This document shows, piece by piece, positions 46,805 to 56,900 of a DNA stretch of 64,000 bases. A program made the translations under genes and the position numbers. Positions within the stretch are counted from its first letter, which is position 1, and each line of letters begins with the position of its first letter. Source of the DNA: Hirundichthys speculiger (lineage: Eukaryota > Chordata > Actinopteri > Beloniformes > Exocoetidae); assembly GCA_018398805.1 (NCBI GenBank), contig JAGFBZ010000555.1, positions 434,001-498,000 of the forward strand. Reading direction: 5' to 3'. The notes below the pieces were generated by a model that was not told the DNA's origin, searched no databases, and saw only the letters and a program-made list of their open reading frames with translations.

Positions 46805-47580
46805 ATGCAAATATACACGGAGGCTTCGCACGGGCCACACGCCGTCTTTGGCGTTTATACTTGTGTGTTATTGTTTGCGTCGCTCTGTAATTACACCACC
46901 AACCTCTAGAGGGCAGTGTGGGTTCTTTTCTGCAACATTGTAGCTCGCAGTGCTGAGTTTCCTTTTGTTTACCTCCTTTATGTAGCTCAAACTTAGCAAC
47001 AGAGCAAATAACATTCTCTGTGAGTTGATGCTAATAAATGTGGCGCATCAGTAATGACATCAAATAAAACCATCGTTTTATCCGAAGAAGTAGCAGCAGG
47101 AAATAAGAAGATGAAGAAAAGCAAATCTACCAAGCCGACCAATCACTCTTCTTCCGGTCTGCGTTGACGTGACACGTTGTGACATTTGGAAAGAGGAGCA
47201 CGTCACGGTCTGACGTATAGTTTTTTCTTTGTACAAGATGATTTTGTTTCCAAAACTACAATATACATTATTATTCAACTTTTTATTTTATTCGGAAGAT
47301 ATCAAATTAATTTCTAAAAAGTGGTCCAAAACTAAGCCAAATGTTGAACATTGTATAAAAGAGATTAAACAAGATGGCAATACATTGAATAAAATTAAAA
47401 ACAAAAAAGCAAAAAAGACTTACGGAGCTTTATCTTATTTCAAACTATTATAATTTAACCCTTGGCATTTTTTCCTTTTTTTAATGACAATGTTATCTTA
47501 TAATTTTTTTTGTATATTTCTAAATAAAAAAAAAAGTCAGGATCTGACGTAGCTTACGGTGCATTAACCAGGCTTTACGC
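46805..47580. repeat. second copy of the 44-kb Harbinger-like MITE family, split by a retroposon
   Basis: ctctagagggcagtgtgggt and gcagtgctgagtttcctttt (46905-46970) match 44078-44150. aagaagtagcagcaggaaat and aagccgaccaatcactcttc match the right half. The tail (tctgacgtagcttacggtgc, about 47543-47562) resumes after an A-tailed insertion. Outer ends not well defined. Confidence 0.65.
47218..47535 (+). mobile_element. 5'-truncated, A-tailed retroposon with 16-bp target duplication
   Basis: A 318-bp insertion ending in a poly(A) run (47526-47535). It is flanked by gtcacggtctgacgta (47202-47217) and gtcaggatctgacgta (47536-47551), 14 of 16 identical. It carries an open frame (up to 47453) ending KTYGALSYFKLL and then an AT-rich 3' UTR. 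It is either the 3' end of a LINE I do not recognise or a retrocopied transcript. Confidence 0.7.
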
Positions 47581-47756
47581 TGCAGCGGCCAGATGAGGGC
47601 CGTTGAGGTTGTAATGTGTCCAGACCGTTTTCAGTCCTACTGCACTGTACTGCACGATGACAACATTTACTGTACTAATACACTTAAAATACACACAAAA
47701 TAGAGAGGGCTCAAGTGGGGGATTTGGACCATAGCCTTGGTGAAAGGTCTAGACCA

Positions 47757-47850
47757 GGGGTCCCCAATCCCTGGTCCCCGGCCTGGTACCGGTCCGTGGG
47801 TCATTTGGGGGCCGCAGAGAAAAAAATAAATCATTTACATTTTTACTGTT
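47757..47850. repeat. hAT-type element end, truncated
   Basis: aggggtccccaatccctgg followed by ggtaccggtccgtgggtc is a typical terminus of an old vertebrate hAT family; sequence after about 47850 belongs to something else. Confidence 0.6.
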
Positions 47851-47869
47851 TGATTTATTAAATCAAATA

Positions 47870-48545
47870 AATGATGTTTTATTTTGAAAAGTGACCAGAT
47901 TCTCTCCATTACATCCATCGATAGTTTCAACATTTAGTGTCAGTCAATTTTAAATGAGCGTTGGCCCAAAGAAGATGGTGGCATTTCTGGGTCGTGTTTG
48001 AATATTGTTTCTTCGTTGAGCTTTAACATGCATTTGCTGGATGACGAGATGAACCGTGTTCTTACGCAGAGATTTCCGGAAGTGTTCCTGAGCCCATGCT
48101 GTGATTCCCATTACAGAAACACGCCTGTTCACAGGCGTCCTGCAGTGACTTCCAGCCTTGTCCCATGCAAACAGATTATCTGAAGCCTTTGATGACATCA
48201 TGTCATGCACCTGAGCTATTCAAAACCATCACAATTAGACACTGAGGAACATTTTTCTGCCTTTTTTTCATAATTTGGAGCTTCAGTTTGTTACACACTG
48301 GTAAACCTCTGAAGCTCTTTTTATAACCAGTCATGTCATTGACCTGTTTCCAAATAACCTTATTAGCAGTAAGATGTTCCTCCAGGTGTATCCTTTTATC
48401 ACTACTTGCTTTTCCAGTTTTTTCCCGCCCATTCCCTACTGTTGCTATCTGTTGCTGCCATCAAACTCAAAATGAGCCCATGGTTTGCATGAGATGGTAA
48501 AATATCTCACTTTATGATAAGATTCTGTTGTGAATAGAAAATATG
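47870..48545. repeat. DNA-transposon-derived element, non-coding
   Basis: Landmarks in order: cagagatttccggaagtgtt, gagcccatgctgtgattccc, tttttataaccagtcatgtc, aagatgttcctccaggtgta, and at the right tctgttgtgaatagaaaata. This is the arrangement of a common teleost non-autonomous transposon; the 29.65-kb and 46.06-kb fragments share pieces. No inverted ends could be fixed. Confidence 0.55.
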
Positions 48546-48549
48546 GGTT

Positions 48550-49830
48550 AATTCGACTCCATGTTGCAACTCAGATGCAGCAGATGAGTCCATCGGAGAC
48601 CGTTTGTTGAGCTGCAGCGGTGGGAGCAGCAGAAACACGGGTAACCAACAGCACTTGAGAAAGTCCCATAGAATTCCAGGCTGTCCGTCCGGTCCGCGGG
48701 CCCGCGCATCAAAGCCCCCCTCTGGTCGTCACACAGCATGGGAGTGTGTGAAAGAATGCTGCCAGGACATAGCAGGACTCTGGGGGCTCGGTATTCCCAT
48801 CTTGAAGCATATCTCTGTTGCTTTTTAGCGACATAAATAAAACATAAAAACCAAACCGAAAAGCTGATTATCACAAAGTGTCACTATGACGACAACATGA
48901 GTCACTGTGTTTAAGTAAACAGTGACTTGGAGGGAGAGTTTCTACGCCGGAGCCAAGAGTGGGACCCCTCCCACCGTCAGCGTGGGCATGAGAGCTCTTT
49001 TGTTTGGCTCTTCTTAAATAGCCCTGACAAATTGTGCTGAATGTAGAACCTCCGTCTAAACGAGCGGCGTCTTCCAGAAACACGCTGGCGCTGATCACAC
49101 ATGCGTTTTCCCATCAGTGAAGGAAAGCACGGGCAGCCATCTCTGCTCGACATCGCCCCTGGTGGACGGGGTTGTTTCTCAGTGGGACCCAACAAAGATG
49201 AGCGTCAGGGTGGAGCTGCAGGATCACTGTTGAGTTAGCTTTCACAGCTTTGATCAGTGATTAAAATCCAAACACATCTTCTTCTGTACTATAACATCAG
49301 AAAGCCTTTTCCCACGGTCATACCTCTGTTCTCCCTCTCTGCCCTCCTTCCTCCGCTGCGTTACACAGCTGACAGGTGGAGGCCGAGGAGGAAAAAGACC
49401 AGACTTTTCCTGGTATTCACAGTTAGCGCAGGAATAATGGGTTCATTTCACATGATGGAGAAAAAGACTTCACTGAGTCTGAAAGGCTGAAAGGCCACGT
49501 GAGCAGATGGACTACAAGGCGTCCGTGGAGTAAAAATGTAAGAAGAAGAGTTTCTGTTAGATGTTGAGAGAGAGAGAAGGCTGTGCGGTGCCAAGGTCAA
49601 CTTTTAGAGCTGTTTTTGAATCTAAATGAAGGAGACTGCAGATGGAGCGATGAATGCTGCCCCCATGTGGTAGAATTTACTTACTGCTGTTTGGGTCAAA
49701 GCTGCTTTGATAAACTCATATGATCAGTCGTGCATGGACAAGAAAATGACCATCAGTTAATTTCAAATTTTCACAGCGGTCAAGTGCTGATCTGTAATTG
49801 ATTATTTATGCTTTTATTTCTTCTCGGCTT
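48550..49830. other. intergenic DNA, no recognised gene
   Basis: Balanced composition between 48600 and 49230 with a 108-codon minus-strand ORF lacking a domain. Nothing supported. Confidence 0.35.
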
Positions 49831-49834
49831 GATT

Positions 49835-50105
49835 ATTGTTATTCTGTTTTTACAGGTCAACTCAACATCAGCTCCAGATCATTCAAAATCTTGCAGCAAC
49901 AGGAACTTCTGCTAAAAGCTAAAATACACTTTTATTTAGTCAGGCCTTTAGTTGATCCGGTTGACTGACTTTTAGTTTTTAACCATTTTCATTTTTTTTG
50001 TATTTCTTTTATGTTACTGCATCTTAATTACATTATTACTTATCTATATTGCTGCACTTTGTGATTTTATCTGTGAAAAGGGCTATATAAATAAAGTTTC
50101 TATAC
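49835..50105 (+). mobile_element. L2-like LINE 3' end
   Basis: cttgattattgttattctgt, then tcattcaaaatcttgcagca and then, after a deletion, gcactttgtgattttatctg and gggctatataaataaagttt: the last coding part and 3' terminus of an L2-type LINE. Only the end is left, with internal loss. Confidence 0.65.
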
Positions 50106-50107
50106 AA

Positions 50108-50200
50108 CATTAAAGTTCAGAAGTATTTGGACAGTGGCATCCATCATAATGGATTTAAAATAAGACAGCCAAGCTATTTCAGCTTTAATATTAAGGGATA
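50108..50200. repeat. short MITE-like scrap
   Basis: aaagttcagaagtatttgga and the nearby tttcagctttaatattaagg resemble the end of a widespread fish DNA-transposon derivative. No second end found. Confidence 0.4.
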
Positions 50201-50204
50201 CTAC

Positions 50205-50815
50205 GACATTTTGGGAATTAGCTTAATTATCCATCAGTCCCTGAGTTAGGTAACAGGGTCAACACTCTCTCCTCTCTGATAAAGCCCCTCTAGCTGAGAT
50301 TAGCAGTTTCTCTTGAAGTGGATTGTACCATCCAGCATTAGAGACAGTAAATGGATGTACAAGGGCCTGGTTTGTGGAAACTGAGGTAAAGTGGGTGTGT
50401 TCATTAAAATTTTAAATAATCCTGATTTCGATGTTGACCAAATAAATAAATAAATATATATTTTTTTCCATAATCAAACATCCTTCACTCAGACATTAAC
50501 TCCTCAAGACAGATGTTCATCCACCTTCACTACGACTGTTTAATGGACGTGTCCAGGTTGTTTTCTGCTCAAGCACACTTTGTATTTCATTCTGACTTTC
50601 ATCAAGACTGGATCACATTTTACGGTAAATTTAAGCAGAAAACAACTCCAAAGGTTCAATATATTCTTATTGCTATTCTGCCTTTGAATAGACAGGAAAG
50701 TAACATCTCTTACATCACTTCAATACCACACATCCATAATAAGAAGCTTTTATTCTTTTGTGCTCAAATGCAACATGCAGAAATGAAAACAGTCAGACAA
50801 GAGGTTCATTCAACA
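50205..50815. other. intergenic DNA downstream of ADSL
   Basis: No gene recognised. The plus-strand ORF beginning at 50513 runs into the ADSL last exon on the opposite strand and is not considered real. Confidence 0.5.
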
Positions 50816-50821
50816 ACCTTC

Positions 50822-50827
50822 TTTATT
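50822..50827 (-). promoter_or_regulatory. ADSL: poly(A) signal of ADSL
   Basis: AATAAA on the minus strand about 73 bases after the ADSL stop codon; the 3' UTR is therefore short. Confidence 0.75.
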
Positions 50828-50899
50828 GGACCAAAGACCAGTATTGAGCATTTTTCCTGGCTTTGTGCCTGTACCAGCGTGTGTAGGTATGCAGATGTG

Positions 50900-50986
50900 T
50901 TACAGCTCCAGTTCAATCTTGACATCCATCTTGGACTTGAAAGGTTCCAGCACGGGGCGTATTTCTTCAGACAGGAACCTGGCAAC
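50900..50986 (-). CDS. ADSL: ADSL exon 12 (residues 454-481 and stop)
   Basis: [20 protein letters not shown] then DVKIELEL and TAA. The family's usual C-terminal end. Confidence 0.95.
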   Translation of the reverse strand, partial: VARFLSEEIRPVLEPFKSKMDVKIELEL

Positions 50987-53900
50987 CTGGAGGAGAGGAA
51001 AACAACATAAACTGAGCTTGGAGCTTAGCATGATGATAAATGCTGTCCTTCACCTGCTCAGAAGCAGAGAAGCAGCTGGACAGGAGCGCTACTCTCGTAC
51101 CTGCTGGGGAGCACGACCAATGAAGGTCTTGGGGTCCAGCAGGGCATCAAGTTGACCCAGGATGGGTGCGAAGTATGGGTCTCGCTGGACTCGGGCCAGC
51201 AGGTCGTTGTCCCCGCCCTCCTGTTTAACCACAGCTGCTGCCTCCTGGGACAAGACGCGGATCTTCTCATGGCAGTCCTGAAGGAGAGATGACGGAGATG
51301 TCTTTTGTCCCAGTTTGGTAGTGAAATAATTCACATTTATTCAACACGTGAAGCCAAAAGACAGTGACCACACAAAATAAATAAATAAACAGAGATAGAA
51401 AGTCACTGAGCCGTTACCCTCCAACAGTACCCTCTCCTACCTGTCTGTTCCCTCCAGCCTTCACCATGGCCATGATGATGTTCTCTGTAGCCATGAAGGG
51501 CAGCTCATGGCGGATGTGTCTCTCAATGACTTTTGGGTAGACCACCAGACCCTCTGTGATGTTCTGCAGAGTGCTGAGGATGATGTCTGCTGTCAGGAAG
51601 GACTCAGGCAGGGAGATCCTCCTGCATGTCAACAAAAATGTATTCCTTTGAATTCAATCTCGACGGCTGTAAAAGGGTCATGCTGCTGCATATCGCTAGA
51701 TAATATGCATCTGAGGTGAGGAATGGGCAGAGAAGAAGGCTTGATCCTAAAACAGAGAAAATGTGTTTCTGGTTCAGCGGACCTGTTGGCGCTGTCGTCC
51801 AGCGTCCTCTCAAGCCACTGAACCGAGGCCGTCTGCAGCGGGTCGGCCATCAGCGCCACCAGATGTCTGGCCAAGCTGCAGCAGCGCTCTGCACGCATGG
51901 GGTTCCTCTTGTACGGCATGGCGCTGGAACCTGCGGCGAGGAGGCAGCTTCATGCGTCGCGCTTCAGCACAATTTTTCACTTTCAAAGCAGCTGCGTGAG
52001 ACCAGTAACGGACAAACATACCGATCTGCTCCTTCTCAAAAGGCTCCTCTATTTCCTTCAAGTTGGCCAGCAGGCGGATGTCTGTACAGATCTGTGACAG
52101 TTTAAAGATCAAAAGATGCATTCATGTCAAATGTTAAACTGCACCAAGCCTCCATCTAACACCACTTGGTGGAGACATTTCCCTAAATATCTTCCTCTGT
52201 TTACCTTGTGAACAGAAGCTCCCAGACTGGCCAGGTTGGAGAGACAGTCTACGTCCACCTTCCGGCTGTACGTCTGTCCAGTCACCAAGTAGGCTCTGGG
52301 TAAGATGGGAACAACAGACGGCTGGTTGTCATGGATGTCACCTGTTACAAATGCTTTTGCAATATGTGGTTTAAGAACCCTCTCCCCTGGATAACTAACC
52401 CGTCACATAAAAATTCAACTCCAGGCAGCCTCAAGTGGCCACTCGAGGAACTGCAGTTATTAAAAACCTCCACATTACGGTAGCTTCATTTTGCTGCATT
52501 GGAGGCTGGCGCTTGCCCAAAACTTGGTTTATAATTTTTTTTACATTTAATCTTCCATTTCTGGCGGCAGAAACTTACTTTTTGAAGCCAGCCATTTCCG
52601 TCACCAATCTGTCTAGTTCTTCCACCTGGAAACAGAGAGTGTGAGCTGGCGTGTTTAAATCCATCATGTCATCAGTGATGCTGGTTTACTGATCCTCGGT
52701 TTCTCTTTAACCTTGTCATGGTCCCCCTGGAAGAGCTGCAGGAAGCTGGCCTGGGTACCGGTGGTCCCCTTCACACCCCGAAAACGTAGGTCATCGCGAG
52801 CCCGCTGCAGGTTCCTCATGTCCATCGCCAAGTCCTGCAGCCACAGACACGCTCGCTTCCCTACTGTGGTCAGCTGGGCAGGCCTGTGCAGAGAGCAGAT
52901 CAAGACATTCATGGAAATCTTTTTTTTTTTGTTTGTTTTTTGGCCAGAAAATCTAAAGCAGGAAGCTCCAGGCAGACAGATAAAAACACGTTCAGACTCA
53001 CTGGTAGTGTGTGAAGCCAAGTGTAGGGAGGTCAGCGTTCTTCTCTGCAAAGTTTGCCAGCCTGTCTATGACTCTTGCCAGCTGCAGAAAGGAAGATTTA
53101 TTTTCTCAAACACTGGCTTGCTCACTGACACACTGCTTGACTTTTACTCTACAAGCCCCATGATGTGGAAACAGCGTAAATAAAATGATTTCAGTCATTA
53201 TTTCTACATTTTTCACTTGTCGACAGCTGAGGTTTACTTAAAAGGCCAAGTTACCATCCCACTATTTCCATCAGTTTAACAGATGTTCAGCTAGATGGAT
53301 GTGTGTGTTTTCAGGCCGACGGCGAAGCGTCACCTTCGGCAAGAGGATGTCAAAACCATCACGCAGCATGATGAGATCCTGAGGAAGAAAAAACAAAAAA
53401 AAGGTCCAAAATGGATGCGTCTTCAAAGACAAACAGCTACAAATACTGGTGATGTAATCAAATGAATAATGATATTTACCGTATTGTCTCCAACGTAGCA
53501 TGAGGTCGCTCCCAGGTGGATGATGGGAGCAGCAGCGGGGCAGCGGTGGGCGAAGGTGTGGACGTGAGCCATGACGTCGTGCCTGAGTTTACGCTCTTCT
53601 TCAGCCGCCATGGCGAAGTCGATGTCCTCTGCGTGGCTCTCCATCTCCTGGATCTGGGCGTCTGTGATGGGCAGGCCCAAAGCCTGAGGACGACAACCAC
53701 GGTGAGAACAAGGGCAAAAAAAAAAAGAAAAGCTAATTTGTTGGGCTAAAATAATCATTTTTAAAATGCTCATTACAATGATTTGGCGTGCAGTGTGAAG
53801 TCTGGTGTGTAATATTTAGAGCCAACCGATGGCAGAGAAGCAAAGTAATGTTCACAACCAGAAACAGGGGCGGAGTTAAATGAAAATAAGAAATGTTTGG

Positions 53901-56900
53901 TTCCCAATAGCTTACAAAAATGTCCTTTTTTTCTCCCTTCAGAACAGGCTGCATCTCCTCAGTCTATCATGTTTTTAATAGTGTGTTTATGTTTATGTGT
54001 TTTAGTGAAGGGAAATGATAAGGAGTCTTCAGAGCTTGTACCACCCTTCCTGGAGCTGAGAGATTTGAAACACTTCACTTAAAACACCATCACATGACCG
54101 ATGACGTCTGAAGCTCTGAAAATCATCACTGTTCCACTCCGCGCTTCATTGCTTCAGCATTACAGTACGTTTCACTGCAGAGCACTGCCACTTTTTACAA
54201 AAAAACCTGTTACAAACACGACTACTGACACTTCCGTCATCATTCACTAACATGGCATAACTCACACAAAAAAACACTATTTAGTCTAGGGCCGCCCAAT
54301 ATAATATTGATTTTTCAGCTCCTTATATCAATTTTTTTAAGGAAAATACTTAACTGTGCAAAAACATTAATAATAAACAATAAATAGGTTGTTTTGAAGC
54401 AAATAGTTTTGACTAAATTTGTCCTCTGAATGATCAATATCATCTAATGAACATATACAGCAACTTGATTTTTCATCTCTACTTTTAATTTTGATATTAA
54501 CTGGGTAGAATATCACAACACATCGTGATATTGTGATAATATCGTGACCCAAGTATCATGATACATATCATATTGCGAGGTCCTTGCCAATACTCACCCC
54601 TAATTTGGACCCATATGTATGGGCGCATATACTGAAAACCATAATATAACATTATTTAACTTTGAAAATATGTGCTGGTGTACCTCTGCAGGTTGCAAAT
54701 AAAGATTATAACTTTTCTCTCACTTAAGGCAAATCCAGCCACAAACATGCAGCTTTATATTTTCGTCTAAAGTGACTTGAAGAAACTGAACAAACTGATG
54801 AAGAAGGCTGGCTCTGTTCTGGAGCCACGGAGGATGCTTCATATGGAGAACCTCTTTACAGCACACTGATTCAGCAGCAGTGTCTTCAGTCGGAGGCTTC
54901 TTCATATCTGCTGGAGCACAGACGCTGCAGGAGATCCTTCCCGCCCACAGCTACAACATCCATAATAAATCACCAAAGAGGCTTGAATAAATATGAATTT
55001 CCCTTCGGGAACTTAAACTCCATTAGTAAGAAGGCAGCGCTGAATGAGTTTTCCTGCACACAGCTGGGACTGTAATAATGTTTTGTAATGTAAACCCTGA
55101 GGCTTCAAATGATCATCAGTACCAAATGAAAGAAGCCTCGATGCTTCACAGGGCTTCATTCGCCCATCCATCGAGCTTATTTATGGATCAGGAGCCTCTC
55201 CGACATGTTTGGTAGGTGAACGTGTCGCTCAGTTGTCTGCAGTCTGCAGCTCCGCCACTAGGTGTCATACAATGTTACACGCTGGATCTTTACTTTTATT
55301 TAAGTTTCAATAAATATGAATTTCCCTTCGGGAACTTAAAACCCATTAACAAGCATGCAGCGCTGCACACAGCTGGGACTGTAATAATCTGTGATTGCAC
55401 CTCGGTCAGATTATAAAGCAGCTGCTGTAATTCATAATGAAGCCTTGAAGCTTCAAACGATCATCAGTACGAAATGAGAGAAGCTTTAATGGGCTTCATT
55501 CATTTAAGTTTCATATTATTTTTGATATTATTATGATATGTTATATGATTACCTCCGCCAAGGAGGTTATGTTTTTGCCGGCGTTTATCTGTCTGTCTGT
55601 CTGTGTTCAAGATAACTCAAAAAGTTATGGATTAAATTTTTCAGGAGTTGTCAGAAATGTGAAAAGGAAGAACTGATGTCATTTTGGCTGTGATCCGGAA
55701 GAAATCCTGGATTCTGGATCACTTTCAAATTTTCGATAACATTGCGGTCAATGGGGCCGAATTTTTTTTTTCCTCAATATCTCTGTTAATTATTTCCCAA
55801 AACTCATGAAATTTGACTCAGGGATTGACAATGGAAACCTCTATCAAATTTCAGAGGCTAATCCGGATCTGATCCAGAAGGCGGATTTTATCTCAATCTG
55901 TAAATCACTATATGGGAGAACTGTTGTGCTTGGAGGTCTGCGCTCTCCGAGTGCTTTTCTAGTTATATATGTTTTAAAGTGTATTTTCAGACTATTAAAC
56001 TGCAGCTGCATTAAACTCTTTATGTATGATTTGGCTGAGCTGAAAACAAATAACCTGTTGTTCACATTAGTGGCCCTCTTCAGCACTATACTGATGGACA
56101 TGTGCTGTCCTCGTGAGCAGAACATCTTCATTAGATTGGAAACTAAGAAATTGGGTCCAACCATGTAATTAACTCTCAGTCTCGTGTCCAGGGCTGATTG
56201 GAGTTAACAGAACTGCTATGACAGAATAACTTCAGCTCTTAAGCTTTTCGAGCATGAGGGGAACCATCCGTGATACAACCATACGGAGACTGACTGAAAC
56301 AACTGAACTGCACAGCGACTGGTCCAGATGATGTGCAGGGACCCATTAAACACGAGAGTCCAAGCCAAGAACCAACATCACCACACAAGCTGATGAACAT
56401 CAGGACACTTTGCCAACATGAGCCTCTAAAACCCAAAAGGACACCCAGAGGAACTGTTGAACACTGGCTGGACGTTACGTCACTTCAGCGTCCTTCTCTG
56501 TGGTCCGACTGCAACCAGGAAAAAACTGTATGAGGGTATGTTATCAGTCGGGGAGCTCCCAGTCCAGAATCCTCAGATGGCCTTTATTACCAAAGCATTT
56601 CCAGAATCAGAGCCTAAAGTTAGAATCTGATCTTCATTTTTCAGCTGCCACCTATGAAGAAAACACTGGTTCACGCTGACCGGCCAAATCTCTGCTGAGC
56701 TAGATGCAACAACTACAGTCGGGGAGGTTCAGTTGCTTTTACAACACTGTCCAGGATTTACTCCATTGATCTCCTGCTCTAACAGTCTCTCGTTTCCTCT
56801 CCCCTAATTACTTCTCTGAGTCTCTTTGTTGCCTTTGTCATGATGTCCACTGTAGCTCTGTGAGCCTCTTTCATCGCTGCTGAAGTGTGACAGTGCAGTG

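Noticed and set aside
50513..51010. 165-codon plus-strand ORF
   Set aside because: It runs antisense through the 3' UTR and last exon of ADSL, has no domain, and its open length is explained by the codon structure of the opposite strand.
51716..52105. 129-codon plus-strand ORF
   Set aside because: Antisense shadow of ADSL exons 8-9.
52713..53183. 156-codon plus-strand ORF
   Set aside because: Antisense shadow of ADSL exons 4-5 and the intron between them.
56239..56540. Possible reverse-transcriptase fragment ([12 protein letters not shown])
   Set aside because: The resemblance to an RT motif covers only a few residues and neighbouring sequence does not continue the match.
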